Below, piece by piece: positions 1-6,280 of a stretch of 8,098 nucleotides of DNA. The position numbers and the translations under genes are program-made. This DNA comes from Gammaproteobacteria bacterium RBG_16_37_9. GTDB taxonomy: Bacteria; Pseudomonadota; Gammaproteobacteria; UBA9339. Within the stretch, counting starts at the first letter, position 1, and every line of letters starts with the position of its first letter. The notes under the pieces were generated by a model, which saw nothing but the letters and a program-made list of their open reading frames with translations, ran no database searches and was not told where the DNA came from. The DNA lies in the NCBI GenBank assembly GCA_001801345.1, contig MGXJ01000018.1, positions 26,245-34,342 of the forward strand. The letters are read 5' to 3'.

Positions 1-109
1 CAATCAAAAAACATTGTAAATTGTTTATTACGCTTAAGCTTTTCTTAATATTCGTGGTATATCTTATGTAATGTATAAGGTGATAAACACTATGATAGAA
101 CAAATAACA

Positions 110-139
110 TTGATACATGCGTACAAAATATAACATATT
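110..139 (+). promoter_or_regulatory. Possible sigma70-type promoter of the exported-protein gene
   Basis: TTGATA at 110-115 resembles a -35 box. CATATT at 134-139, 18 bp further on, is a weak -10 box matching 4 of 6 consensus bases. It would start transcription about 15 bases before the ATG at 161. The whole of 1-160 is very AT-rich, so chance matches are likely. I see no gene there. Confidence 0.25.
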
Positions 140-160
140 AACAAGGCTATAGAGAATTAA

Positions 161-1369
161 ATGAAAACTAACGTATATTCAAATATCATTTTTGTTATAA
201 CTATGGGCTTAAGCGTTTCTTCCTGGGCTTATGGCAAAGAATTTGCGCCAAATTACAGAAATCTCATTGACTCTACTGTATCCACTAAATATATGGATAC
301 AGCTAGAAGTAGCAGCAGTAGTAGTAGTAGTAGTAGTGAAGGAAATGAACTGCCAAAACTAAGCGAAAAAATGCGGCTAGGAGGGATAATAACAAATAGT
401 GACGTTGAGGGTGCAAGCTTTGGAATGACAATGTCCTATCAGTATAATGGAATAAAATCTTCTTTTCCAGAATACCACAAAAGCGGAGATACTTGGAGTG
501 TCACAGCGCTTGAGAACCTGTTTTTAAACGGGCTATTCTCATACTACTTAGATGTTCTTTTTAATGAAGAAATTGGATATGATTCTGTGTATAACTACGA
601 AATGTTCAATCAGGTTGCAATACCAGCTGAAAATGAAATGTTGACACTGAAGCAGTTGAGAGAACTTAAAAAATTACCTTCTTATGAACAAACCATAAAA
701 TGGCTGATCGGACTGGTTAAGAAACTAAAAGAAGATGATTTGCGTTCAGAAGAAGTAACAAAACTCAGTAAAACATTGGAGCAGTTACAGGAATGGGAAA
801 ATTTACCTTACAAGCAAGTTGTAGAAAAATTACAGGAACTCGCAAAGACCGATTCAAAGGAAGCAGAAAAATTAAAGAACCTGATATATGGTATTCCTAA
901 ATTTGATAACTATGACCGTCGTAAGCATGCTTCATTATTAAGTTTTTCTGAATTACGTTCTGATGCGCATGACACAGATTCGTTGCTTATATCGCCTGCA
1001 CAATTAAAACCAATGGTTAGCTACCTTACAGCTGTAAAGCAAGGCATATCTCTAAATGATAAATTATCAATACTTGGGGCAATTTATCAAAAAGAAAAAA
1101 TTGTTTTAGAAAAAATGCGTGGTCAGGCGGATAAAATAGATGTGAGTAAAATATACGCTCAAGATAGATTTGTTGATGACACACAATCTTGCATATATTT
1201 CTGGATAAAAGCTGCCATGAAAGAAGCAAAAGAATATTATAAAAGAGGCGACTTGAATAATGAAGCAGTAGAACACTATTTTCAAGGTTACATACCTGAT
1301 TTTTTCAAAAGCCCCAGATATGAGCATATATTGGACCTTATTAACAAATGCGTGGTAACCACCCCATAA
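161..1369 (+). CDS. Hypothetical exported protein with poly-serine tract
   Basis: I do not recognise this 402-residue protein. Residues 1-23 look like a Sec signal peptide: Lys2, a hydrophobic stretch from about residue 9 to 19, and a plausible cut after Ser-Trp-Ala (23). The mature protein is therefore probably periplasmic or secreted. Ten serines follow at 50-59. Residues 160-245 are rich in Leu, Lys and Glu and look helical, with two related segments (near 163-206 and 206-241). Two cysteines (343 and 397) could form a disulphide in the exported form. No lipobox and no transmembrane segment after the signal peptide are visible. The ATG at 161 is preceded by a weak ribosome site (AGAG at 151-154) and is the start that includes the signal sequence. 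The gene stands alone and converges on lolA, in the position where E. coli has rarA after lolA. An accessory, host-interaction or envelope role is possible but only inferred. Confidence 0.75.
   Translation: MKTNVYSNIIFVITMGLSVSSWAYGKEFAPNYRNLIDSTVSTKYMDTARSSSSSSSSSSEGNELPKLSEKMRLGGIITNSDVEGASFGMTMSYQYNGIKSSFPEYHKSGDTWSVTALENLFLNGLFSYYLDVLFNEEIGYDSVYNYEMFNQVAIPAENEMLTLKQLRELKKLPSYEQTIKWLIGLVKKLKEDDLRSEEVTKLSKTLEQLQEWENLPYKQVVEKLQELAKTDSKEAEKLKNLIYGIPKFDNYDRRKHASLLSFSELRSDAHDTDSLLISPAQLKPMVSYLTAVKQGISLNDKLSILGAIYQKEKIVLEKMRGQADKIDVSKIYAQDRFVDDTQSCIYFWIKAAMKEAKEYYKRGDLNNEAVEHYFQGYIPDFFKSPRYEHILDLINKCVVTTP
308..337 (+). repeat. AGY trinucleotide microsatellite encoding ten serines
   Basis: Ten consecutive AGT/AGC codons (AGT, AGC, AGC, then seven AGT) encode Ser50-Ser59 of the exported protein. 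Slippage here would change the serine count in whole codons without a frameshift. The tract probably forms a flexible linker between the N-terminus of the mature protein and the rest. Confidence 0.9.
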
Positions 1370-1395
1370 TAAAACAGAATCTTCTGGTTTATACT

Positions 1396-1428
1396 TGTTT
1401 GATGCGGATTTTTAATCCGCATCAAACA
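1396..1428. repeat. Perfect 15-bp inverted repeat over the lolA 3' end
   Basis: TGTTTGATGCGGATT (1396-1410) and its exact complement (1414-1428) flank a 3-base TTT loop. The right arm is the last coding part of lolA, and the lolA stop codon TAA spans the loop and stem base. The hairpin lies 26 bases after the stop of the convergent exported-protein gene, so transcripts from both sides would contain it. Neither side has a following T run, so it is not a classical intrinsic terminator. It may still protect 3' ends or act as a weak bidirectional stop. Confidence 0.75.
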
Positions 1429-2068
1429 CATCAGTATTCGGTGGCGAAGTAAATACAAACTTTTTTGGTGAAATCTGAAGATTAATTATAATATTATTAA
1501 AATTAATCTGGCTTTTTTGATCTAAATTATCAGCGATAATCATGGCGTTTAGCCGACCATTAATAAACTGGATTTTTATCCATTGATACCCCGCTTCTTG
1601 ATTTTTTCGTGTTTTTGGCTTTAATTCAAACCACAAATCTTGACCGGATTTTTTTAATTTGCTTATTTCAAACGAGAGCGTCATAGATTCTACTGGACTA
1701 CTAAGCAACATTGCTGGGTTACTCGGATTGTTATAATCCACTTTGCGTTTTACTACCTGTTCTAAATCAGCGTCGTATAAAAAAGTTTTATTTTTATTTA
1801 CAATAATTAATTGTTTATTTGGTTGCGTTATTTCCCATCTGAATTTCCCTGGACGCTCGAGCATCATTGTCCCAGTAGTTTTTTGCCCCACCCTAACCCC
1901 TCTACTATTTATCGAAAATTGTTCGAATTTTGCTTGCATGGTGCGAGTGTTGTTTAGTAGTTGGGCTAATTCATCGGCAGCAGTTGTGGTTGCAGCGATA
2001 ACTTGATGTGCAGTTATAAAAAAACAAGCAGAAAAAACTATTTTAGTTATTAAATTTTTATAGTGCAT
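1412..2068 (-). CDS. lolA: Outer-membrane lipoprotein carrier LolA
   Basis: LolA takes lipoproteins released by LolCDE at the inner membrane and carries them across the periplasm to LolB. With the start chosen here the protein has 218 residues, near the usual 200-210. Residues 1-25 are a signal peptide ending Val-Ile-Ala. The mature part matches LolA: the motif around residues 43-50 (TMQAKFEQ), then RPGKFRWEITQP (72-83), followed by the strands ending at YDADLEQVV. The ATG at 2068 is preferred because AAGAG (2077-2081) lies 8 bases upstream and a signal peptide begins directly. An in-frame ATG at 2122 would add 18 residues, the first of them encoded by a dispersed repeat arm, and would bury the signal peptide. 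It follows ftsK in the same direction, as in E. coli, but a 224-base gap full of repeats separates them, so co-transcription is uncertain. Confidence 0.93.
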   Translation of the reverse strand: MHYKNLITKIVFSACFFITAHQVIAATTTAADELAQLLNNTRTMQAKFEQFSINSRGVRVGQKTTGTMMLERPGKFRWEITQPNKQLIIVNKNKTFLYDADLEQVVKRKVDYNNPSNPAMLLSSPVESMTLSFEISKLKKSGQDLWFELKPKTRKNQEAGYQWIKIQFINGRLNAMIIADNLDQKSQINFNNIIINLQISPKKFVFTSPPNTDVFDAD

Positions 2069-2076
2069 ATACAAAG

Positions 2077-2081
2077 CTCTT
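2077..2081 (-). promoter_or_regulatory. Ribosome binding site fixing the lolA start
   Basis: On the minus strand AAGAG lies 8 bases before the ATG at 2068-2066. It is the reason for choosing that start over the upstream in-frame ATG at 2122. Confidence 0.6.
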
Positions 2082-2101
2082 ACCAATTTATTGAATGTTA
2101 A

Positions 2102-2112
2102 GTGGTAGCCGC
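2102..2112 (+). repeat. Solo arm of the GTGGTAGCCGC repeat family
   Basis: GTGGTAGCCGC here is identical to 6875-6885, the left end of the palindromic element after the small membrane gene. Only one arm is seen here, directly beside a different GC-rich repeat cluster. It lies 34 bases upstream of the lolA start codon. Confidence 0.55.
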
Positions 2113-2128
2113 GGACCCACAAAAAAGC

Positions 2129-2256
2129 CTGTCATCCTCGGACAAGCGAAGCGCAGATCCGAGGACCTCAATACTGTATGGTAGATCCTCAGGTCAAGCC
2201 CGAGGATGACAGCGTCAAGCCCGAGAGCCTGCCCTCCTCGGATCAAGTCCGAGGAC
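2129..2256. repeat. GC-rich REP-like palindromic repeat cluster
   Basis: This intergenic block is clearly richer in GC than its surroundings. CTGTCATCCTCGG (2129-2141) is an exact inverted copy of 2200-2212. Inside, TCCTCGGA (2135-2142) pairs with TCCGAGGA (2158-2165). The same pair recurs at 2235-2242 and 2248-2255 around a 5-base loop. GTCAAGCCCGAG occurs at 2193-2204 and 2214-2225, with a variant near 2243-2253. The unit resembles the dispersed TGTCATCC...GGATGACA palindromes found in many proteobacterial genomes. It lies between ftsK and lolA and may attenuate or terminate read-through. Open frames across it are not convincing genes. Confidence 0.8.
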
Positions 2257-2292
2257 GTTTAACACGAGGGATGATAATAGTGAGTAAGCATA

Positions 2293-4599
2293 TCACTCCG
2301 CTGGTGGCGGAGCTAACACTTCACGATTCCCATTGCTTTCCATGGGACCAACGATGCCAGCAGCTTCCATCGCTTCAACAATTCTTGCAGCACGATTATA
2401 ACCAATTTTTAAACGCCGTTGAATATTAGAAACTGAAGCACGCCGAGATTCTACTACAATAATCACTGCTTGATCGTAAAGCGGATCTTGTTCTGCATCG
2501 GCAAATTCTGGACTATTTTCAGAATCAATACCAGAAATTGGACCAACGCTGCCATCGAGAATTTCATCTAAATATTCTGGTCGACCGCGACGTTTTAGAT
2601 CTTTAACTACACGATGAACTTCTTCATCTACTACAAATGATCCATGAATACGCACTGGAATTCCAGATCCTGGTGGCAAATAAAGCATATCACCAAAACC
2701 TAATAATTGTTCTGCGCCCGATTGATCTAAAATAGTTCGCGAATCTATTTTAGATGATACCTGAAAGGCAATACGAGTGGGAATATTAGCTTTAATTAAA
2801 CCAGTAACCACATCAACTGATGGTCTTTGGGTAGCTAAAATCAAATGAATTCCAGCCGCTCGCGCTTTTTGTGCAATACGCGCTATAAGTTCTTCCACTT
2901 TTTTGCCTACGACCATCATCATGTCTGCGTATTCATCTGCTATTACCACTATATACGGCAATTCTTGTAGTTCTTCTGGAGCACCCATATCATGATCTTG
3001 CCATAATGGATCAAGCAAAGGCGCCCCTTTAGTTTTTGCCTCATGAACTTTATGGTTATAGCCTGAAATATTACGCACACCTAAAGTAACCATTAATCTA
3101 TAACGTCGCTCCATTTCTGCCACACACCAACGAAATGCATTAATTGCTTCTTTCATATCAGTTACTACTGGCGCAAGCAGATGCGGAATATCAGCATATA
3201 CCGAAAGTTCTAACATTTTGGGATCGATCAAAATTAGACGCACGTCTTTTGGTGTATATTTATAAAGTAGACTCAAAAGCAAAGCATTAATACACACAGA
3301 TTTGCCAGAACCAGTAGTGCCAGCAACTAGTAAGTGCGGCATTTTAGCAAGATCAACAATAACTGGATAACCAGAAATATCTTTGCCAAGCGCCAGCGCC
3401 AAAGGAGCACGCGCATGTTCATATTGCTGTGACGATAAAATCTCGCGCAATCTAACTACCTCACGATTAACATTGGGCAGCTCTAAACCAATCACAGATT
3501 TACCCGGAATAATTTCTACGATACGCACACTGACCACCGATAACGAACGAGCTAAATCTTTTGCTAGACCAGTAATACGACTGGCTTTTGTTCCTGCAGC
3601 AAGTTGCAATTCAAATCTTGTTACTACCGGCCCTGGGTGGACAGCAACCACTTGTGCTTCTACTCCAAAATCATTCAAACGTAACTCAACATTACGCGAC
3701 ATCTCTTCAAGTTCTTTAGCTGTATAGTGAGTATCTGGCGCTTTTTCCGGTTTATCTAATAGCGACAATGGGGGTAAAGATCCAGCTAAACTAGGATCAA
3801 ACAAGTCTACTTGGCGCTCACGTTCAGCACGTAAGCTAGATTTAATTGGCGTCGGTTGAGAAATTAATGGCGCTTTAACCAGAGGAGTTTCTATATCGTT
3901 TTTAATTTTATCATCGGCAAAATTAATCTGTGGTTCTAGTTTTTGCGCTTTGCGTTTACCAATAGACTCGCGCTGCGTGATTTGTAAAATTTGATCTCCG
4001 ACAAAATCTATTAGATTAAAAATACTCTGCCCAAGAAATTCAACTGTTCGAATCCAAGATAAACCACTAAAAAGGGTGGTTCCAGTAAGAAACAAGACGA
4101 ATAAAACTAAATTAGCCCCAATAACATTAAAAATATTTACCATGCCAGTTTGGAATAAATTTCCAAAAACACCGCCGGCACCAAAAGGTAAATTACCATC
4201 ACCAAGATGCAAATCTGCTAGACTGCTTCCTGAAAGCAGGATCATAAAAAAACCAAAACTGCGCAAAATAAAGAAGATTTGAGTGGTTTCGTCTTTTTGT
4301 TGCTGTAGAAACGGTATCCAAGCTGCGTATATGAGCATGAATGGAAAAACATAAGCAACGTAACCAAAAATACACAAAAGCACATCAGCAAACCATGCGC
4401 CAACATAACCGCCAATATTAGCAACTCCCATGCCGCTGCCTGTGCGTGACCAGCCTGGGTCGGTAGCATGATACGATACCAAAGCTAAAAACAAAAAAGT
4501 CGCCACACCGACAGTAACAACCAAAATACCTTCGCGTAATATTCGAGATAGTTTGTGTTTATTTTGTATTTCTTGTTTTTTATAGTTTGCTTGAAACAA
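2293..4599 (-). CDS. ftsK: DNA translocase FtsK
   Basis: FtsK is a septal, membrane-anchored ATPase that pumps chromosomal DNA and activates XerCD recombination at dif. The protein has 768 residues, close to short FtsK/SpoIIIE forms and far below the 1329 of E. coli, because the linker is short. About four membrane segments lie near residues 22-42, 66-96, 106-124 and 155-178. A polar linker runs from about 205 to 290. The motor follows, with Walker A GTTGSGKS at 427-434, Walker B VVIADE at 551-556 and the motif ATQRPSVDVVTG at 589-600. The winged-helix gamma domain (about 705-768) would read polar KOPS sites and contact XerD. The start is TTG, supported by AAGG 7 bases upstream; no in-frame ATG occurs before the membrane region. 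It is transcribed away from trxB, as in E. coli. Confidence 0.96.
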   Translation of the reverse strand: MFQANYKKQEIQNKHKLSRILREGILVVTVGVATFLFLALVSYHATDPGWSRTGSGMGVANIGGYVGAWFADVLLCIFGYVAYVFPFMLIYAAWIPFLQQQKDETTQIFFILRSFGFFMILLSGSSLADLHLGDGNLPFGAGGVFGNLFQTGMVNIFNVIGANLVLFVLFLTGTTLFSGLSWIRTVEFLGQSIFNLIDFVGDQILQITQRESIGKRKAQKLEPQINFADDKIKNDIETPLVKAPLISQPTPIKSSLRAERERQVDLFDPSLAGSLPPLSLLDKPEKAPDTHYTAKELEEMSRNVELRLNDFGVEAQVVAVHPGPVVTRFELQLAAGTKASRITGLAKDLARSLSVVSVRIVEIIPGKSVIGLELPNVNREVVRLREILSSQQYEHARAPLALALGKDISGYPVIVDLAKMPHLLVAGTTGSGKSVCINALLLSLLYKYTPKDVRLILIDPKMLELSVYADIPHLLAPVVTDMKEAINAFRWCVAEMERRYRLMVTLGVRNISGYNHKVHEAKTKGAPLLDPLWQDHDMGAPEELQELPYIVVIADEYADMMMVVGKKVEELIARIAQKARAAGIHLILATQRPSVDVVTGLIKANIPTRIAFQVSSKIDSRTILDQSGAEQLLGFGDMLYLPPGSGIPVRIHGSFVVDEEVHRVVKDLKRRGRPEYLDEILDGSVGPISGIDSENSPEFADAEQDPLYDQAVIIVVESRRASVSNIQRRLKIGYNRAARIVEAMEAAGIVGPMESNGNREVLAPPPAE

Positions 4600-4603
4600 A
4601 TTG

Positions 4604-4610
4604 CCACCTT
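4604..4610 (-). promoter_or_regulatory. Strong ribosome binding site for the TTG start of ftsK
   Basis: On the minus strand AAGGTGG precedes the TTG codon at 4599-4597, with 7 bases between AAGG and the start. This supports a non-ATG start, which may moderate FtsK synthesis. Confidence 0.65.
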
Positions 4611-4659
4611 ACGTAAAATATGAGGTTCCACAAAACTGCTCGCTGCTTCGAGAGTCGGG

Positions 4660-4670
4660 GTTATGATAAC
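4660..4670. repeat. Small odd palindrome in the ftsK leader
   Basis: GTTATGATAAC is a 5-bp inverted repeat around one base, in the untranslated region between the divergent ftsK and brnT genes. It has operator-like symmetry but is short enough to be chance. Confidence 0.3.
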
Positions 4671-4696
4671 AAATGAATACGAAGGACACTACAAAA

Positions 4697-4726
4697 ATTA
4701 TATAGCAATTCTTCACTTCAAGACAT
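4697..4726 (-). promoter_or_regulatory. Possible ftsK promoter on the minus strand
   Basis: Read on the minus strand, TATAAT occurs at 4702-4697, with TGC a few bases upstream that could act as an extended -10 for an overlapping TATATA. The region one spacer further up gives only a poor -35 (TGTCTT at 4725-4720). A start here would leave a leader of about 90 bases before the ftsK TTG. It overlaps the brnTA promoter back to back. Confidence 0.35.
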
Positions 4727-4747
4727 TGATTTGTATATTTTTATAAT
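4720..4747 (+). promoter_or_regulatory. brnTA promoter
   Basis: A perfect TATAAT lies at 4742-4747. AAGACA (4720-4725), matching 4 of 6 bases of a -35 box, lies 16 bp upstream. Initiation about 7 bases after the -10 would fall near 4754, leaving a leader of only some 8 bases before the GTG at 4762. The -10 overlaps the inverted repeat at 4731-4753, which suits repression by the BrnA antitoxin. Confidence 0.6.
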
Positions 4748-4753
4748 ATACAA
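4731..4753. promoter_or_regulatory. Predicted BrnA operator (9-bp inverted repeat over the -10 box)
   Basis: TTGTATATT (4731-4739) is exactly inverted at 4745-4753 (AATATACAA) around a 5-base spacer, and the pair spans the TATAAT of the brnTA promoter. BrnA-family antitoxins are DNA-binding proteins that, with BrnT, repress their own promoter. The position and symmetry fit that role, though the sequence is A/T only apart from the G and C near its ends. Confidence 0.55.
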
Positions 4754-4761
4754 TTAAAACC

Positions 4762-5079
4762 GTGAATGAAATCGTTTTACAAAATCTTATTGGATTCGAC
4801 TGGGATAAATGGAACTTTAATAAAAATCAAGATAAACACAAAGTATCTTATTTGGAATGTGAGCAAATTTTTTTTAATTTTCCTTTATTATTATATGATG
4901 ATACTAAGCATTCATCCCAAGAGAAGCGATTATATGCTTTGGATGCTTTAGGAAAAACAGATAATGAAAGATTATTGTTTATAGTATTTACAATTAGAAA
5001 TAATTTAATCCGTATTATATCTGCGAGAGATATGTGCAAAAAAGAACGAGCTATTTATGAAAAAAATACCAACTTTTAA
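4762..5079 (+). CDS. brnT: BrnT family toxin of a type II toxin-antitoxin system
   Basis: BrnT toxins (DUF497) are small RelE-like ribonucleases that stop translation and are neutralised by BrnA. The 105-residue protein shows the family pattern: FDWD at 12-15, the KHKVSY segment at 25-30 (family form KHGVSF), a core beta region ERLLFIVFT at 69-77, the RIISAR motif at 84-89, and KKERAIYEK at 93-101. All these conserved parts are present, so I expect an intact toxin. The start is GTG: an in-frame stop at 4744-4746 rules out longer forms, and the only in-frame ATG is near the end. No Shine-Dalgarno sequence is visible before it. The end overlaps brnA by 23 bases, which would couple translation. 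Toxin before antitoxin is the normal order for this family. Confidence 0.9.
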   Translation: MNEIVLQNLIGFDWDKWNFNKNQDKHKVSYLECEQIFFNFPLLLYDDTKHSSQEKRLYALDALGKTDNERLLFIVFTIRNNLIRIISARDMCKKERAIYEKNTNF

Positions 5080-5323
5080 AAACCAAGAAGAAGAGACTAC
5101 GTTTTGGGAGCGTGAGGATTCTACTAAATATATAGATTGGACCAAAGCAAAACTGGCAATCTTCCCTAAATTAAAGCCATCTGCTGAAACAATCTCCATA
5201 AGACTACCATTATCATTGTTAAATGAAATAAAAAATATTGCACATAAAAAAGATGTGCCTTATCAATCGTTGATTAAGATCATGCTTTCACAAGAAGTCT
5301 ACTTATCGAGGGCACAAAAATAA
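5057..5323 (+). CDS. brnA: BrnA family antitoxin
   Basis: BrnA binds and blocks BrnT and, alone or in complex, represses the operon. The 88 residues fit the family. The N-terminal half, KKIPTFKNQEEETTFWE (2-18) followed by DSTKYIDW (21-28), is the usual toxin-binding part. The C-terminal half has a ribbon-helix-helix-type motif: a strand ISIRLP at 46-51, then helices LLNEIKNIAHKKDVPYQSLI (54-73). The gene starts inside brnT, with GAG 6 bases before its ATG, so it is probably made by coupled translation. Its stop is 18 bases before trxB. The predicted operator lies at 4731-4753. Confidence 0.9.
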   Translation: MKKIPTFKNQEEETTFWEREDSTKYIDWTKAKLAIFPKLKPSAETISIRLPLSLLNEIKNIAHKKDVPYQSLIKIMLSQEVYLSRAQK

Positions 5324-5325
5324 AT

Positions 5326-5331
5326 AGGTGA
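5326..5331 (+). promoter_or_regulatory. trxB ribosome binding site in the brnA-trxB gap
   Basis: AGGTGA lies 10 bases before the trxB ATG, in the 18-base gap after the brnA stop codon. No terminator fits in that gap, and no convincing promoter is seen in the 3' part of brnA. Confidence 0.6.
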
Positions 5332-5341
5332 TAATTCTTAA

Positions 5342-6280
5342 ATGAGCAATCCAAAACACTATCAACTTATTATTCTAGGATCAGGGCCGGCAGGTTGCAC
5401 CGCTGCTATTTACGCTGCGCGAGCAAATTTAAATTTTGCAATGATTACTGGATTAGAACAAGGCGGTCAGCTGACAAAAACTGATAAAATTGCCAATTGG
5501 CCCGGGGAGCCCAATGAGATATCGGGCTTAGATCTCATGGAAAAAATGATGAAGCAAGTGCGCAATTTTAGCTCTGATATCTTGCTTGATAGTATATTAA
5601 AAGCTGATTTATCAAAGCGTCCTTTTTATCTTAAAGGAGATGCTGATGAATACAGTTGCGATGCTTTGATTATTGCTACAGGAGCTTCGGCAAAATTTTT
5701 AGGTATCCCATCAGAACAAAAATATATGGGTCGCGGCGTTTCTGCTTGTGCTGTCTGCGATGGATTTTTCTATAAAAATAAAAATGTCGTAATAGTTGGC
5801 GGTGGCAATACAACAGCTGAAGAAGCATTATATCTAGCAAAAATTGCTGCAACCGTAACTATAATTCATCGACGTGATTCTATGCGCGCAGAAGCACTAG
5901 TGATTGATCAATTAAAAAAGACTACAAATATTAAATTTGAACTCAATAGTTTCGTTACAGAAATATTAGGTGATGAGAAAGGTGTTACTGGGGTAGCTAT
6001 TCAAGATGTAAACTCAAACGCAACAAAAATCATAGAAGCCCAGGGAGTATTTATCGCTATTGGCTATAAGCCAAATACCGATGTTTTTGCTGGTCAATTA
6101 GAGATGGAGCAAGATTATATTAAAACTGGATATGGCGCTAAAACTGCAACCAGTGTGCCAGGAGTTTTTGCCGCTGGAGATGTTGCATCTGGGTATTATC
6201 ATCAAGCAGTTATAGCTGCAGGATCAGGCTGCACCGCTATGCATGATGCAAAAAACTTTTTATCTTCTTTAGAGAAATAG
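5342..6280 (+). CDS. trxB: Thioredoxin reductase TrxB
   Basis: TrxB is a cytoplasmic FAD enzyme that passes electrons from NADPH to thioredoxin. The 312-residue protein is close to the 321 of E. coli. In order it shows the FAD-binding GSGPAG at 13-18, the redox-active CAVC at 136-139 followed by DGFF, the NADPH-binding GGGNTT at 153-158 with HRRDSMRAE at 176-184, and the second FAD motif GVFAAGDV at 274-281. The active site has Val where many relatives have Thr (CATC); the two cysteines are intact. Divergence from ftsK matches E. coli. With the brnTA pair only 18 bases upstream on the same strand, trxB is likely transcribed, at least in part, from the toxin-antitoxin promoter. Its stop codon is the first base triplet of a long inverted repeat. 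Confidence 0.97.
   Translation: MSNPKHYQLIILGSGPAGCTAAIYAARANLNFAMITGLEQGGQLTKTDKIANWPGEPNEISGLDLMEKMMKQVRNFSSDILLDSILKADLSKRPFYLKGDADEYSCDALIIATGASAKFLGIPSEQKYMGRGVSACAVCDGFFYKNKNVVIVGGGNTTAEEALYLAKIAATVTIIHRRDSMRAEALVIDQLKKTTNIKFELNSFVTEILGDEKGVTGVAIQDVNSNATKIIEAQGVFIAIGYKPNTDVFAGQLEMEQDYIKTGYGAKTATSVPGVFAAGDVASGYYHQAVIAAGSGCTAMHDAKNFLSSLEK

Noticed and set aside
71..133. Possible 20-codon leader peptide before the exported protein
   Set aside because: It has an ATG and a stop in an AT-rich region but no ribosome site, no attenuator-like hairpins and no codon pattern suggesting control.
1396..1428. Classical intrinsic terminator for lolA or the exported-protein gene
   Set aside because: The stem is strong, but neither strand has a T run after it, so it is listed as an inverted repeat only.
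2069..2122. Longer LolA beginning at 2122
   Set aside because: The extra 18 residues come partly from a dispersed repeat arm and would place residues ahead of a clean signal peptide.
2178..2429. Plus-strand open frame of 83 codons
   Set aside because: Its first third is the GC-rich repeat cluster and the rest lies antisense to the end of ftsK. The product is repeat-derived and resembles no protein I know.
3383..3727. Plus-strand open frame of 114 codons inside ftsK
   Set aside because: It is wholly antisense to the conserved FtsK motor region, with low-complexity Ser/Thr composition and no ribosome site. It is a shadow of the real gene.
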